Origin: Streptomyces sp. CG4
GTDB lineage: Bacteria; Actinomycetota; Actinomycetes; Streptomycetales; Streptomycetaceae
Assembly: GCF_041080655.1 (NCBI RefSeq)
Contig: NZ_CP163525.1
Coordinates: 8,184,001 to 8,248,000, forward strand
Direction of reading: 5' to 3'
DNA length: 64,000 nt
In this document: piece after piece, positions 53,667 through 62,570 of the stretch
How the letters are laid out: every line of letters starts with the position of its first letter
Position numbering within the stretch: position 1 is the first letter of the stretch
Position numbers and translations under genes: made by a program
The notes under the pieces: model-generated
What the model was told of the DNA's origin: nothing
What the model saw: the letters and a program-made list of their open reading frames with translations, nothing else
The model's database searches: none

Positions 53667-54572
53667 GTGAAGCGCTTCGAGCGGCTCGGGCAGATCCGCC
53701 GGCTGGATCCGGTGGCGGACGCGCTGGAGATCTACCGGCTCAGTGCGACCTTCGAGTTCCCGTGGGACTACACGCGCGCACTCGAACTGGCCCTGTACCG
53801 CACCTACGCCGTCCCCAGCATCGGGCGGCTGCTCGCGGGGACGGCGGAGCTGACGGAGCGCACACAGAAGCGGTACGACGACACCGCGCTGCTCCTCGAC
53901 ACCATCGTCGAGCACGGCTTCGTCGCCGAGGAGGGCCGTACCGCGATCCGCCGCATCAACCAGATGCACCGCAGCTACGACATCAGCGACGACGACATGC
54001 GGTATGTGCTGAGTACCTTCGTCGTGGTGCCCCGGCGCTGGATCGACGCCTACGGCTGGCGGCGGCTGTCCCGGCACGAGGTCGTCGCCGCCACCGAGTA
54101 CTACCGCACCCTCGGCCGGCACATGGGCATCCCCGACATTCCGGAGACGTACGAGGAGTTCGAGACCCTCCTCGACACCTACGAGCGGGAGCACTTCGGC
54201 TGGGACGAGCGGTCCCGGACGGTCTCCGACGCCACCCTCGACCTGATGGTGTCCTGGTATCCGCGCCCTCTGGCGCCCCTGCTGCGCAAGGCGATGCTCG
54301 CCCTGTTCGACGAGCACCTGCTGCGCGCGTTCCGATACCCCCGGCCCGGCGCGGGCACCACGGCGTACGTGCGCCGTGCTGTACGCGCGCGTGGCCGGCT
54401 CGTCCGACTGCTGCCGCCGCGCCGCTCCCCGCACTTCGCACGCCAGAACTGGGAGATCAAGGGCTACCCGGGCGGCTACCGGGTGGCCGACCTCGGCACT
54501 CGCCCGGTTCCCGGGCCCCGCGGCTGCCCAGTGCGGCACACGGACAGCTCAGCGGCCGGCACCGTCGAGTGA
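53667..54572 (+). CDS. MpaB-family oxygenase (DUF2236)
   Basis: 301 residues: RLDPVADALEIYRLSATFEFPWDYTRALELALYRTYAVPSIGRLLAGTAELTERTQKRYDDT, INQMHRSYDISDDDMRYVLSTFVVVPRRWIDAYGWR and RQNWEIKGYPGGYRV. These match the MpaB/latex-clearing-protein-related DUF2236 group, which binds heme through conserved His and acts as an oxygenase. GTG at 53667 is chosen as AGAAGGGGGAGG lies just upstream; the open frame is longer but upstream translation does not match the family. Substrate unknown. Confidence 0.82.
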   Translation: MKRFERLGQIRRLDPVADALEIYRLSATFEFPWDYTRALELALYRTYAVPSIGRLLAGTAELTERTQKRYDDTALLLDTIVEHGFVAEEGRTAIRRINQMHRSYDISDDDMRYVLSTFVVVPRRWIDAYGWRRLSRHEVVAATEYYRTLGRHMGIPDIPETYEEFETLLDTYEREHFGWDERSRTVSDATLDLMVSWYPRPLAPLLRKAMLALFDEHLLRAFRYPRPGAGTTAYVRRAVRARGRLVRLLPPRRSPHFARQNWEIKGYPGGYRVADLGTRPVPGPRGCPVRHTDSSAAGTVE

Positions 54573-54790
54573 CGCCAGGGTGTCGCGCAGCCAGGCCGGC
54601 TCGGCCCGGCTGGTGGCACGCGCGCTGAGGAGCACACCGCGCCGGAACGGGTCGTCCGACTCTTCGGCGCGCATGGTCCGGTCCCCGTCGTAGAAGGAGC
54701 TCGTCGGCGTTTCAGTTCGGTGCCGCCCTCATCGGTCAGCCGCAGCACGTGGCGCGGGGCCGCCACCGCACCGGTTTGCCGTCATACCTC
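54549..54790 (-). pseudogene. broken small gene remnant
   Basis: Two minus-strand frames look like one protein split by a shift: VAAPRHVLRLTDEGGTELK in the first, then SSFYDGDRTMRAEESDDPFRRGVLLS and on to LASLDGAGR and a stop at 54549. Composition is typical of coding Streptomyces DNA, but there is no continuous frame. I do not recognise the family. Lies between MpaB and hydrolase genes. Confidence 0.4.
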
Positions 54791-54839
54791 GATACCGAAG
54801 TATCGTCCGGAGCACAGGATGGCACCAGGGAGGGGCGCT

Positions 54840-55595
54840 ATGAAGCAGGCCGTGTTCGACGACGAGGGAAGCCGGATCCGCTGGACCGAGGTGCCGGGCG
54901 CGGAGCCCGCGCGGGTGTATCTGCACGGGCTTGGCTCGATGTCCGCCGTCTACCACGCACACATCGCGGCCCGGCCCGAACTCGCGGGTCGGCACAGCCT
55001 CTTCGTGGACCTGCCGGGACACGGCATCAGTGACCGGCCCAGTGCGTTCGGATACACGCTGGAGGAGCACGCCGACGCGGTGGCGGCCGCTCTGGACGAT
55101 TCCGTAGTCCGCGGTGCCGAGTTGATCGGGCACAGCATGGGCGGCGCCGTGGCGATTGTGCTCGCCCACCGGCGGCCCGACCTTGTCTCCCGGCTCGTCC
55201 TCACGGAGGCCAACCTCGACGCCTTTCCGCCGCTCACGGCCGCCAGCAGCGGAATCGCCGCATACGAAGAGGACGATTTCGTCGAGAGGCAGCACGCGCG
55301 TGTGCTGGAGTCCGTCGGCCCGCTGTGGGCGGCCACCATGCGCCTGGCCGACCCCCGCGCCCTGCACCGCAGCGCCGTCGGGCTGTGTCAGGGTTCCGCT
55401 CCTGTGATGCGCACGATCCTCGAAAAGTTGCCCGTCGAGCGTGTCTATCTGCAGGGCGAGCTGAGTGGTGAACTGGAGGGCCGGGAGAGCCTGGAAGCCG
55501 CCGGGGTGCGCGTGGTGACGGTGCCCGGCGCCGGGCACAACGTCATGTTCGACAACCCCGACGCCTTCGCGGCGGCCGTGGCCGGAACGGACTGA
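54840..55595 (+). CDS. alpha/beta hydrolase
   Basis: 251 residues: oxyanion region VYLHGLGSMSAV, LFVDLPGHGISDRP, nucleophile elbow GHSMGG (Ser about 100), and the catalytic His in GAGHNVMFDNPDAF. It is a serine hydrolase (esterase, lactonase or peptidase). ATG at 54840 follows GGGAGGGGCGCT; upstream starts are less likely. It converges on the methyltransferase gene. Substrate unknown. Confidence 0.9.
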   Translation: MKQAVFDDEGSRIRWTEVPGAEPARVYLHGLGSMSAVYHAHIAARPELAGRHSLFVDLPGHGISDRPSAFGYTLEEHADAVAAALDDSVVRGAELIGHSMGGAVAIVLAHRRPDLVSRLVLTEANLDAFPPLTAASSGIAAYEEDDFVERQHARVLESVGPLWAATMRLADPRALHRSAVGLCQGSAPVMRTILEKLPVERVYLQGELSGELEGRESLEAAGVRVVTVPGAGHNVMFDNPDAFAAAVAGTD

Positions 55596-55622
55596 CCCGC
55601 CCGGCCTGCGCCGTTACGACGG

Positions 55623-56231
55623 TCAGTTCGCGCACGTGGCGAGCGCGAGAAAGCGGTTGTCCTCGTCGACGTACGACGTCATGCTCCACCCCGAACGGAT
55701 CAGCAGCGGGGCGAGGTTGGCCTCGGCGCGCAGATCGCCGGGGGTGATCTGCCGGCCCTGACGTGCCGCCAGGGCCGCGCGCCCGATGGGATGGAACACC
55801 GCGAGCGTGCCACCGGGACGCACCACACGGGCGAGCTCCCGCAGGTTCGCCTCCGGACGCGGCAGATGGGCGATCAGGCCGGCCGCGAACACGGCGTCCA
55901 GGGACTTGGACATGAACGGCAGCGCGGCGACGTCCGCGCGCAGCAGCCGGCCGTCCCGGTCCCGGCCCGCCCGCACGGCGGCCTCGAGCATCGCCGGGGT
56001 CAGATCGGCGCCCAGCACCACCCCGGACGGGCCCACGGCGGCCCGCAGCGGTGGCAGGGCGCGTCCCGTGCCGCAGCCCGCGTCCAGCACCCGGTCGCCC
56101 GGCCGCAGTTCGAGATCGGCGACGGCTGCCGCGTAGGCGGGACCGTCGTCCGGGAACCGGCTGTCCCAGTCGGCCGCTCGGGCGGTGAAGAAATCCTGCA
56201 CATGTGTGTGGTCATCGCTCATGCTCGGCAT
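55623..56231 (-). CDS. class I SAM-dependent methyltransferase
   Basis: 202 residues with the SAM-binding motifs RVLDAGCGTGRALPPL (motif I), VVLGADLTPAML, LRADVAALPFMSKSLDAVFA and LARVVRPGGTLAVF. A small-molecule methyltransferase of the Methyltransf_11 type. Start 56231 or the Met at 56222; both have fair spacing. Divergent from the MHYT gene. Substrate not predictable. Confidence 0.88.
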   Translation of the reverse strand: MPSMSDDHTHVQDFFTARAADWDSRFPDDGPAYAAAVADLELRPGDRVLDAGCGTGRALPPLRAAVGPSGVVLGADLTPAMLEAAVRAGRDRDGRLLRADVAALPFMSKSLDAVFAAGLIAHLPRPEANLRELARVVRPGGTLAVFHPIGRAALAARQGRQITPGDLRAEANLAPLLIRSGWSMTSYVDEDNRFLALATCAN

Positions 56232-56373
56232 GATTCCTCACCGTCGCGGGGGATACGTAGGCGCACATGTTCGAGCCGGACTCGATCGTTCCGTCGCATC
56301 CGTCTGTCATATTCCAACAGCTTTCGAAATGCGCCCCCTTCGCGCGCCCGTGCCCCCCTAGCGTCCTTTGGCC

Positions 56374-57147
56374 ATGGGACACCTGGACCACGCAGCCTTC
56401 GGCTGGCTGACCCCCGTGCTGTCATACGTCATGGCCTGTATAGGCGCCGCGCTCGGACTGCGCTGCACCGTCCGCGCGCTCGCCACCACCGGCCGTTCGC
56501 GCCGCAATTGGCTCGTCACCGCGGCCTCCGCGATCGGAACGGGCATCTGGACCATGCACTTCGTGGCCATGCTCGGCTTCCGTGTCAGCGGCACCGACAT
56601 CCGCTACAACGTGCCGCTGACCATCCTCAGCCTTCTCATCGCCGTGGTCGTCGTCTGCGTCGGCGTCTTCGCGGTCGGCTACAGCCGGGACCGCAACCGG
56701 GCGCTCCTCCTCGGCGGCCTCACCACCGGACTGGGCGTCGCCAGCATGCACTACCTGGGCATGGCGGCCGTCCGGCTGCACGGCGACATCAGTTACGACC
56801 CCGTCCTCGTCGGTGTGTCGGTGCTGATCGCCGTCGTCGCGGCGACCGCGGCGCTGTGGGCGGGCCTCAACATCAAGTCGCCGCGCGCGGTCACCGTCGC
56901 CTCCCTCGTCATGGGAGCGGCCGTCAGCAGCATGCACTACACCGGGATGTTCGCGGTGAGCGTGCATGTGGACCCGTCCGGCCAAACCCTTCCCGGGGCC
57001 ACGGCGATGCAGTTCATCTTCCCCCTCGCCGTCGGCCTCGGGTCCTATCTCTTCATCACCTCGGCCTTCGTCGCCCTCTCGCCCACGGCCGACGAGCGCG
57101 AGGCCTCCGCCTCCGCCCAGCGGCCCGTCGAGAGCTTCGCCCGCTAG
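56374..57147 (+). CDS. MHYT domain membrane sensor
   Basis: 257 residues. The MHYT signature occurs three times in sequence, IWTMHFVAMLG, VASMHYLGMAA and VSSMHYTGMF, within seven membrane segments. MHYT domains are thought to sense oxygen, CO or NO through copper bound by the Met and His residues. No output domain is attached, so this protein may signal through a partner, possibly the kinase encoded 70 bases downstream. ATG at 56374 is chosen; a TTG two codons earlier is also open. Confidence 0.9.
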   Translation: MGHLDHAAFGWLTPVLSYVMACIGAALGLRCTVRALATTGRSRRNWLVTAASAIGTGIWTMHFVAMLGFRVSGTDIRYNVPLTILSLLIAVVVVCVGVFAVGYSRDRNRALLLGGLTTGLGVASMHYLGMAAVRLHGDISYDPVLVGVSVLIAVVAATAALWAGLNIKSPRAVTVASLVMGAAVSSMHYTGMFAVSVHVDPSGQTLPGATAMQFIFPLAVGLGSYLFITSAFVALSPTADEREASASAQRPVESFAR

Positions 57148-57217
57148 CGGGAGCATGGGCCGAGCGCCCCGACCCACGTCCCGAGCGAGCCCATTCCACT
57201 CACCGAGCGAGGAGGCC

Positions 57218-59758
57218 ATGCGCCCACCCCGTGCTACCCCGAAAGCCGGCACTCCGGCGCGCCCGCCGCGCGGCCGCCGCGCACACGCCGGACCGCCCGC
57301 AGCCGAGGGAACCGACCGCCCGCTCGGCACACCACCGGCCAAGGCACGCACGCGTGCGAATCGCCGGCACCTGCGCCCCCGCACCGTGCGCGCCAAGGTG
57401 GTCAGCCTGCTGATGGTGCCGGTCGTCTCGCTGCTCGCCCTGTGGGCGTACGCCACCGTCACCACCGCCCAGGACGTCGCCCGGCTGCGGCAGTCCCAGC
57501 GCATCGACGCCGAACTGCGCACCCCGGTGGCCACGGCCGTCGCCGCCCTCCAGGCCGAGCGCACCGCAGCCGTGCGGTACGCGACCGCGCCGGGCGCCGA
57601 CGACGGCAGCGACGTCCAGAGCCTGGCCGCCCGCACCGACGGGGCCGTGGCCAAACTGCGGCTCGGCCGCGACAACACCGTCGCCGACACGGAGGAACTG
57701 CCCGCCGGTGTCTCCGGGCGCCTCGACACCTTCGTCTCCGGTGCCGAGCGCCTGCGCGCACTGCGTACGGCCGTACTCGACCACAAGGCCGGCTGGGACA
57801 CGGTGTACGCGCAGTACACGAAGACCATCGGCGCGGCCTTCGCCGTGGACGGCGCCCTCACCGGCATTCAGCAGGCCGACGTCGGCTCCGACGCGCGCGT
57901 GCTGCTCGAATTCAGCCGGGCCGCCGAGGCGCTGGCCCAGGAGGACACCGTTCTCGGCGGTGCGCGGGCTGCCGGGCAGCAGCAGGGCGAGCGGCTACGG
58001 CTGTTCGGTGCTGCCGTCGCCGCACGCCGTACCCTCACCGAGGCCGCCGTCTCCGATCTGCCCGCCGCTCAGCGCGCCGCGTGGCAGCACCTCGCGGAAA
58101 GCGATTCCTACACCGCCCTCGGCGGCGCCGAGGACAAGATCCTCGCCGCCGGTCCCGGCGCCAAGCCGGCCACCGCGGCACCGCAGGCTGCCTGGGACGC
58201 AGCCCACGCGCGCGTGCAGGACGGCATGCGGGACATCGCGACAGACACGAGCCGCGTTGTCGCCGGCCGCGCCGACCCGGTCACGCGCGGCCTGCTCAGC
58301 CCCGCCGGTGCCGCTGTGCTCCTCGGCCTCGCCGCGGTCGCCGCCTCACTCGTCATCTCCGTACGCATCGGACGCGCACTCGTCGTCGAACTCGTGAGCC
58401 TGCGCAACGACGCCCTCGAGATCGCACGCCGCAAACTCCCCGAAGCGATACGCAGACTGCGCGCGGGCGAGGAGATCGACATCCAGGCGGAGGCGCCCGC
58501 CGGACCACCCGCCGAGGACGAGACAGGTCAGGTCGCGGAAGCCCTGACCACGGTCCACCGCGCGGCCCTGCGCGCCGCCGTGGAGCGCGCCGAACTCGCC
58601 AGCGGAATCTCCGGTGTCTTCGTCAACCTGGCCCGCCGCAGCCAGGTGCTGGTCCATCGCCAACTCAGCCTCCTGGACAGCATGGAGCGCCGTTCGGACG
58701 ATCCCGACGAGCTGAGCGACCTGTTCCGCCTGGACCACCTCACCACACGTATGCGACGGCACGCCGAGAGCCTGATCATCCTCTCCGGCGCCGCACCCGG
58801 CCGGGCCTGGCGTGTGCCGGTGTCTTTGACGAACGTCGTACGGGCCGCCGTGTCGGAAGTCGAGGACTACGCGCGCGTGGAGGTGCGCCAGCTCCCCGAA
58901 GCCCATGTCATCGGCGCCGCCGTCGCCGACCTCACCCACCTGCTCGCCGAACTCATCGAGAACGCCGCCCAGTTCTCACCGCCGCACACGCGCGTGCGCG
59001 TCACCGGCGAACCCGTCGGCAACGGCTACGCCCTGGAGATCGAGGACCGTGGACTCGGCATGGGCGCCGAGACTCTCGCCAAGGCCAATCGCCGCATCGA
59101 ACAGTCCGAGGCCCTCGACCTGTTCGACAGCGACCGGCTCGGCCTCTTCGTGGTCAGCCGGCTCGCCTCACGGCACGCCGTCAAGGTGCATCTGCGGCCC
59201 TCCCCCTACGGAGGCACCACCGCCGTCGTCCTGCTGCCCACCGCCCTGCTGCACAGCGGTGTGGCGGAACGCGCCTCCCATCAAGGCGAGCAAGCCCGTC
59301 ACGAGCCGGAACGCGAGTACGCGCGTGTGCCCGGCACGAGCCCGCGCCAGGAATCCGTCGTCGCCCGCTCGGACCGGCCCGCCCTCGCCGCCACCGCTCC
59401 CAGCCCGCACGGCGCCGCGGAGGAATCGGCTCGGCAGGCGACCTTCGACGAAACCCCGCCCCCCGGAGTCACCGCCTTGAGGCTGCACCGACCGCCCCAG
59501 GACTCCGAGACCACCGACGACCTCCCACGCCGCGTGCGCCAGGCAAGCCTCGCTCCCCAACTCCGGCAACAACGCCCCGAAGCACCGTCGTTGGAGACCG
59601 CACGGCACGACGACGAACGGCGCACCCCCGAACTGGTACGGGACCGCATGACGGCCTACCGCGACGGCTGGGCGCGCGGCGGCGGCAGACAGCCCGGTCG
59701 CGGCAGCGCCCCGCAACCCGAAACGGGCAGAGACAGCAGCGAAGGAGACCCGGCATGA
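57218..59758 (+). CDS. cvnA: conservon sensor histidine kinase-like protein (CvnA)
   Basis: 846 residues. Membrane helices near 61-81 and 358-384 enclose an extracytoplasmic domain of nitrate-sensor type (LRQSQRIDAELRTPVATAVAALQAERTAAVRYATA). A helical linker follows, then an HATPase domain with ELIENAAQFSPPHT (N box, about 577) and IEDRGLGMG (G1, about 607). A Pro-rich tail ends the protein. Together with the roadblock, DUF742 and GTPase genes behind it this is a Streptomyces conservon, in which the four proteins form a membrane-bound signalling complex like eukaryotic G-protein receptors. ATG at 57218 lies 2 bases after AGGAGG. Its stop overlaps the next start (ATGA). Confidence 0.92.
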   Translation: MRPPRATPKAGTPARPPRGRRAHAGPPAAEGTDRPLGTPPAKARTRANRRHLRPRTVRAKVVSLLMVPVVSLLALWAYATVTTAQDVARLRQSQRIDAELRTPVATAVAALQAERTAAVRYATAPGADDGSDVQSLAARTDGAVAKLRLGRDNTVADTEELPAGVSGRLDTFVSGAERLRALRTAVLDHKAGWDTVYAQYTKTIGAAFAVDGALTGIQQADVGSDARVLLEFSRAAEALAQEDTVLGGARAAGQQQGERLRLFGAAVAARRTLTEAAVSDLPAAQRAAWQHLAESDSYTALGGAEDKILAAGPGAKPATAAPQAAWDAAHARVQDGMRDIATDTSRVVAGRADPVTRGLLSPAGAAVLLGLAAVAASLVISVRIGRALVVELVSLRNDALEIARRKLPEAIRRLRAGEEIDIQAEAPAGPPAEDETGQVAEALTTVHRAALRAAVERAELASGISGVFVNLARRSQVLVHRQLSLLDSMERRSDDPDELSDLFRLDHLTTRMRRHAESLIILSGAAPGRAWRVPVSLTNVVRAAVSEVEDYARVEVRQLPEAHVIGAAVADLTHLLAELIENAAQFSPPHTRVRVTGEPVGNGYALEIEDRGLGMGAETLAKANRRIEQSEALDLFDSDRLGLFVVSRLASRHAVKVHLRPSPYGGTTAVVLLPTALLHSGVAERASHQGEQARHEPEREYARVPGTSPRQESVVARSDRPALAATAPSPHGAAEESARQATFDETPPPGVTALRLHRPPQDSETTDDLPRRVRQASLAPQLRQQRPEAPSLETARHDDERRTPELVRDRMTAYRDGWARGGGRQPGRGSAPQPETGRDSSEGDPA

Positions 59759-60195
59759 TCCAGGACCCGAACACGAGGGCCGCCGGCCAGGGCTCCGGCG
59801 AACTGGACTGGCTGCTCGACGACCTGGTGATGCGCGTGAACGAGGTGCGGCACGCCGTCGTGCTCTCCAACGACGGTCTGGCCGTCGGCGCCTCCACCGG
59901 CCTCGCCCGGGAGGACGCCGAACATCTCGCCGCCGTTGCCTCCGGCTTCAACAGTCTCGCCAAGGGCGCGGGACGGCACTTCGGAGCGGGTGGCGTGCGG
60001 CAGACCATGGTCGAGATGGACGACGCGTTCCTCTTCGTGGCCGCCGCCGGCGACGGCTCCTGCCTCGCCGTCCTCACCGCCGTCACCGCCGACATCGGAC
60101 TGGTCGCCTACGAGATGGCACGCCTGGTCAAAAGGGTCGGCGAACACCTCTACACAGCACCGCGCGTCACCGCGCAGCCGCCGGCCGCCGGATGA
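59755..60195 (+). CDS. cvnB: conservon roadblock/LC7 protein (CvnB)
   Basis: 146 residues of the roadblock/LC7 fold: LDWLLDDLVMRVNEVRHAVVLSNDGLAVGAS, EDAEHLAAVASGFNSLAKGAGRHFGAG and the C-terminal strand LVAYEMARLVKRVGEHL. CvnB proteins bind the CvnD GTPase and CvnA within the conservon complex. Start ATG overlaps the cvnA stop. Confidence 0.93.
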   Translation: MIQDPNTRAAGQGSGELDWLLDDLVMRVNEVRHAVVLSNDGLAVGASTGLAREDAEHLAAVASGFNSLAKGAGRHFGAGGVRQTMVEMDDAFLFVAAAGDGSCLAVLTAVTADIGLVAYEMARLVKRVGEHLYTAPRVTAQPPAAG

Positions 60196-60214
60196 CCCCG
60201 AAAAGGCGGCACCG

Positions 60215-60628
60215 ATGACCGAGAACCGGACCGGCGGCCTGCGGGAGCCGGGCAGCCAGTGGTACGACGGCGAGGCCGGACCACTGGTGCGCCCCTACGC
60301 GATGACGGGCGGGCGCACCCAGCCGGGACCCACGGGGGTGCGCTTCGACCTGATCGCCCTCGTCACCCTCGACCCCGCGGCGCCGGCGCTCGACGGCGAC
60401 ACCGCGTTCGGCCCCGAACACCGGACCCTGATCGAGCTGTGCCGTACCGAGACACAGTCCGTCGCCGAACTCGCGGCGGACGCGGACCTCCCCGTCGGCG
60501 TGGTCAGGGTGCTGCTCGGCGACCTCCTGGAACTGGGCTGCGTGGTCATCAGCCGCCCCGTGCCCCCGGCGCAGCTGCCCGACGAACGGATTCTGCGCGA
60601 GGTCATCGAGGGATTGCGAGCGCTGTAG
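60215..60628 (+). CDS. cvnC: conservon DUF742 protein (CvnC)
   Basis: 137 residues of the DUF742 family, a winged-helix-like small protein: SQWYDGEAGPLVRPYAMTGGRTQ, FDLIALVTLDP, LIELCRTETQSVAELAADADLPVGVVRVLLGDLLELGCVVIS and a C-terminal RPVPPAQLPDERILREVIEGLRAL. It is the third conservon component and may bind DNA or partner with the GTPase. Starts 20 bases after cvnB. Confidence 0.92.
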   Translation: MTENRTGGLREPGSQWYDGEAGPLVRPYAMTGGRTQPGPTGVRFDLIALVTLDPAAPALDGDTAFGPEHRTLIELCRTETQSVAELAADADLPVGVVRVLLGDLLELGCVVISRPVPPAQLPDERILREVIEGLRAL

Positions 60629-60898
60629 ATGAACGTTCAGAACTCGCCGTGCACCGCGCCGCGTGCGGCTCCATGCGCCGATCCGTACGCGTCGCATCCT
60701 GGTCCGTACGCGTCGTCCGCCGATCCGAGCGCGTGGGATCCCGATCCGTGCGCACTGCGCCGCCGACCGGGTCCGAGTCGGTCACATCAGGTGCGTTTCG
60801 GTCCAACCGCCCCGAGAAACGGCCCCGTTGTCATGATGCTGCCTTCATCCCCGCGTCAGGCGGACGCCGACCGCAGCCGGCCCTCCCGAGAGAAGTGA
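60629..60898 (+). CDS. possible extra small ORF within the conservon
   Basis: An 89-codon frame whose ATG abuts the cvnC stop and whose TGA overlaps a GTG start (60895) for the GTPase gene by the same GTGA device seen elsewhere. Its translation is low in complexity, with PYASHPGPYASSADPSAWDPDP-like repeats and six or so Pro/Ser-rich patches. Typical conservons have cvnC followed directly by cvnD, so this 266-base insertion is unusual. Coding is uncertain; it may be just a spacer with repeats. Confidence 0.4.
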   Translation: MNVQNSPCTAPRAAPCADPYASHPGPYASSADPSAWDPDPCALRRRPGPSRSHQVRFGPTAPRNGPVVMMLPSSPRQADADRSRPSREK

Positions 60899-60900
60899 TC

Positions 60901-61503
60901 ATGGTCACCGAGCACTCCGAAGCCGTCGACGACACCTCCGCCCTGGCACTGAAGATACTGGTCGCCGGCGGGTTCGGCGTCGGCAAGACGACCCTGGTCG
61001 GCGCCGTCAGCGAGATCCGGCCGCTGCGCACCGAGGAACTCCTCAGCGAGGCAGGGCAGCTGGTGGACGACACCGACGGCGTGGACCAGAAGGTCACCAC
61101 CACTGTCGCCATGGACTTCGGCCGCATCACCATCCGCTCAGGCCTGTCCCTGTACCTCTTCGGCACCCCGGGACAGGACCGCTTCTGGTTCCTGTGGGAC
61201 GAGTTGTCCCAAGGCGCCCTCGGCGCCGTCGTTCTCGCCGACACCCGGCGCCTGGAGGACTGCTTCCCCGCGGTCGACTACTTCGAGCACCGGCGCATCC
61301 CGTTCGTGGTGGCCGTCAACTGCTTCGCGGGAGCCCGCGCCCACGGTGCCCACGACGTCTCCCGTGCCCTCGACCTCGACCGTGGCACCCCCGTGGTGCT
61401 GTGCGACGCGCGCGACCGGGACTCCGGCAAGGAAGTCCTGATCCGGCTCGTCGAGTACGCCGGGCGGATGCACACCGCCCGGCTGCTGGACTCGGTCGGC
61501 TGA
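60901..61503 (+). CDS. cvnD: conservon GTPase (CvnD)
   Basis: 200 residues, a Ras-like small GTPase of the CvnD type: P-loop GGFGVGKTT (23-31), switch region VTTTVAMDFGRITIRSGLSLYLFGTPGQDRFWFLW (DxxG replaced by TPGQ), and AVNCFAGA instead of the usual NKxD. It is the nucleotide switch of the conservon. ATG at 60901 used; GTG at 60895 (overlapping the preceding frame) is an alternative. Convergent with the PPOX gene, 9 bases apart. Confidence 0.92.
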   Translation: MVTEHSEAVDDTSALALKILVAGGFGVGKTTLVGAVSEIRPLRTEELLSEAGQLVDDTDGVDQKVTTTVAMDFGRITIRSGLSLYLFGTPGQDRFWFLWDELSQGALGAVVLADTRRLEDCFPAVDYFEHRRIPFVVAVNCFAGARAHGAHDVSRALDLDRGTPVVLCDARDRDSGKEVLIRLVEYAGRMHTARLLDSVG

Positions 61504-61512
61504 GCCCGGCGC

Positions 61513-61941
61513 TCAGGCCGCCAGATCCTTCACGGCCACCACCTTGTCGACCGTGACACGGACCAGCAGCTCACCCGGAACGCCGTTGCGGGCGCCGTAC
61601 TCTTCGGCGCGGTCCTCGCCCATGTACCGGGCGGCGATCGTGGTGGCCCAGTGACGCACCTCGTCCAGGTCCTCCGACAGCCGTGCGCTGCCGTTCAGCA
61701 CCACGAAGTGGAACGGCGGCCGATCGTCGTCCACACATAGGGCGATCCGTCCGTCGCGGGCGAGATTGCGCCCCTTTACGGTGTCCTTACCGGTGTTGAA
61801 GACCAGTTCGTCCCCGTCCAGCAGAAACCAGATCGGGGCCACATGAGGGCTCCCATCGGCGCGAACGGTGGACAGCTTGCCGGTCCGGGTGCCGTTCGAG
61901 ACGAACGCCCGCCATTCCTCGTCGGTCATCTTCTGTGCCAT
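61513..61941 (-). CDS. PPOX-class flavin/F420-dependent oxidoreductase
   Basis: 142 residues with the split-barrel fold of pyridoxamine 5-phosphate oxidase-like proteins: GKLSTVRADGSPHVAPIWFLLDGDELVFNTGKDTVKGRNLARDGRIALCVDD. In actinobacteria this class commonly uses coenzyme F420 for reductions. ATG 61941 chosen as the domain starts there (upstream frame has no family similarity). Lies between the conservon and a second roadblock gene. Substrate unknown. Confidence 0.88.
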   Translation of the reverse strand: MAQKMTDEEWRAFVSNGTRTGKLSTVRADGSPHVAPIWFLLDGDELVFNTGKDTVKGRNLARDGRIALCVDDDRPPFHFVVLNGSARLSEDLDEVRHWATTIAARYMGEDRAEEYGARNGVPGELLVRVTVDKVVAVKDLAA

Positions 61942-62030
61942 ACGCCCATCTTGCTTGCCCGGACGCCGGTCGTGGGGAAGGCTGGCGCAGAGTTCCTCCA
62001 GCCAGGGGGAGATCACACGGGGAGACGGAG

Positions 62031-62444
62031 ATGGGGCAGAACCAGGGACTCGGATGGCTCCTGGACGATCTGACCGAGCGGGTGGACCATGTGCGGCACG
62101 CGTTGGTCCTGTCGAACGACGGACTGGTCACCGGGGCGAGTACGGGCCTGCGCCGGGAGGACGCCGAGCATCTGGCCGCCGTGGCGTCCGGGCTGCACAG
62201 CCTGGCCAAGGGGTCGGGGCGCCACTTCGGCGCGGGCAGAGTGCGCCAGACCATGATCGAGTACGACGACGCGGTGCTGTTCGTGACCGCGGCCGGCACC
62301 GGCAGCTGCCTGTGCGTGCTCAGCGGTGCGGAGGCCGACATCGGTCAGATCGCCTACGAGATGACCCTCCTCGTCAATCGCGTCGGCGAACATCTCGGCG
62401 TGGACGCCAGGCAACCCGAGCGAACCCCCATCAAAGACGCTTGA
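62031..62444 (+). CDS. second roadblock/LC7 protein
   Basis: 137 residues, strongly similar to the CvnB protein at 59755: LGWLLDDLTERVDHVRHALVLSNDGLVTGAS, EDAEHLAAVASGLHSLAKGSGRHFGAG and IAYEMTLLVNRVGEHLG. ATG follows GGGGAGACGGAG. It is separate from the conservon operon, divergent from the PPOX gene, and probably arose by duplication. It could compete with or replace CvnB in binding the GTPase. Confidence 0.9.
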   Translation: MGQNQGLGWLLDDLTERVDHVRHALVLSNDGLVTGASTGLRREDAEHLAAVASGLHSLAKGSGRHFGAGRVRQTMIEYDDAVLFVTAAGTGSCLCVLSGAEADIGQIAYEMTLLVNRVGEHLGVDARQPERTPIKDA

Positions 62445-62570
62445 CCTGCGGATTCTCCTTCCCTCGTGGAGTTATCCACAGGCTCGCCACGACTGGCGGC
62501 GAATTGGCTACGGTGTGTGCACGGCGAACGCACAGGGCGTGAGCCAAGGACTTCGCGGGGGAGTACGACC

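Noticed and set aside
60603..60806. Minus-strand frame rich in RTDRDPTRSDRRTTR-like repeats.
   Set aside because: It is the reverse complement of the repeats described within the conservon insertion; no start context.
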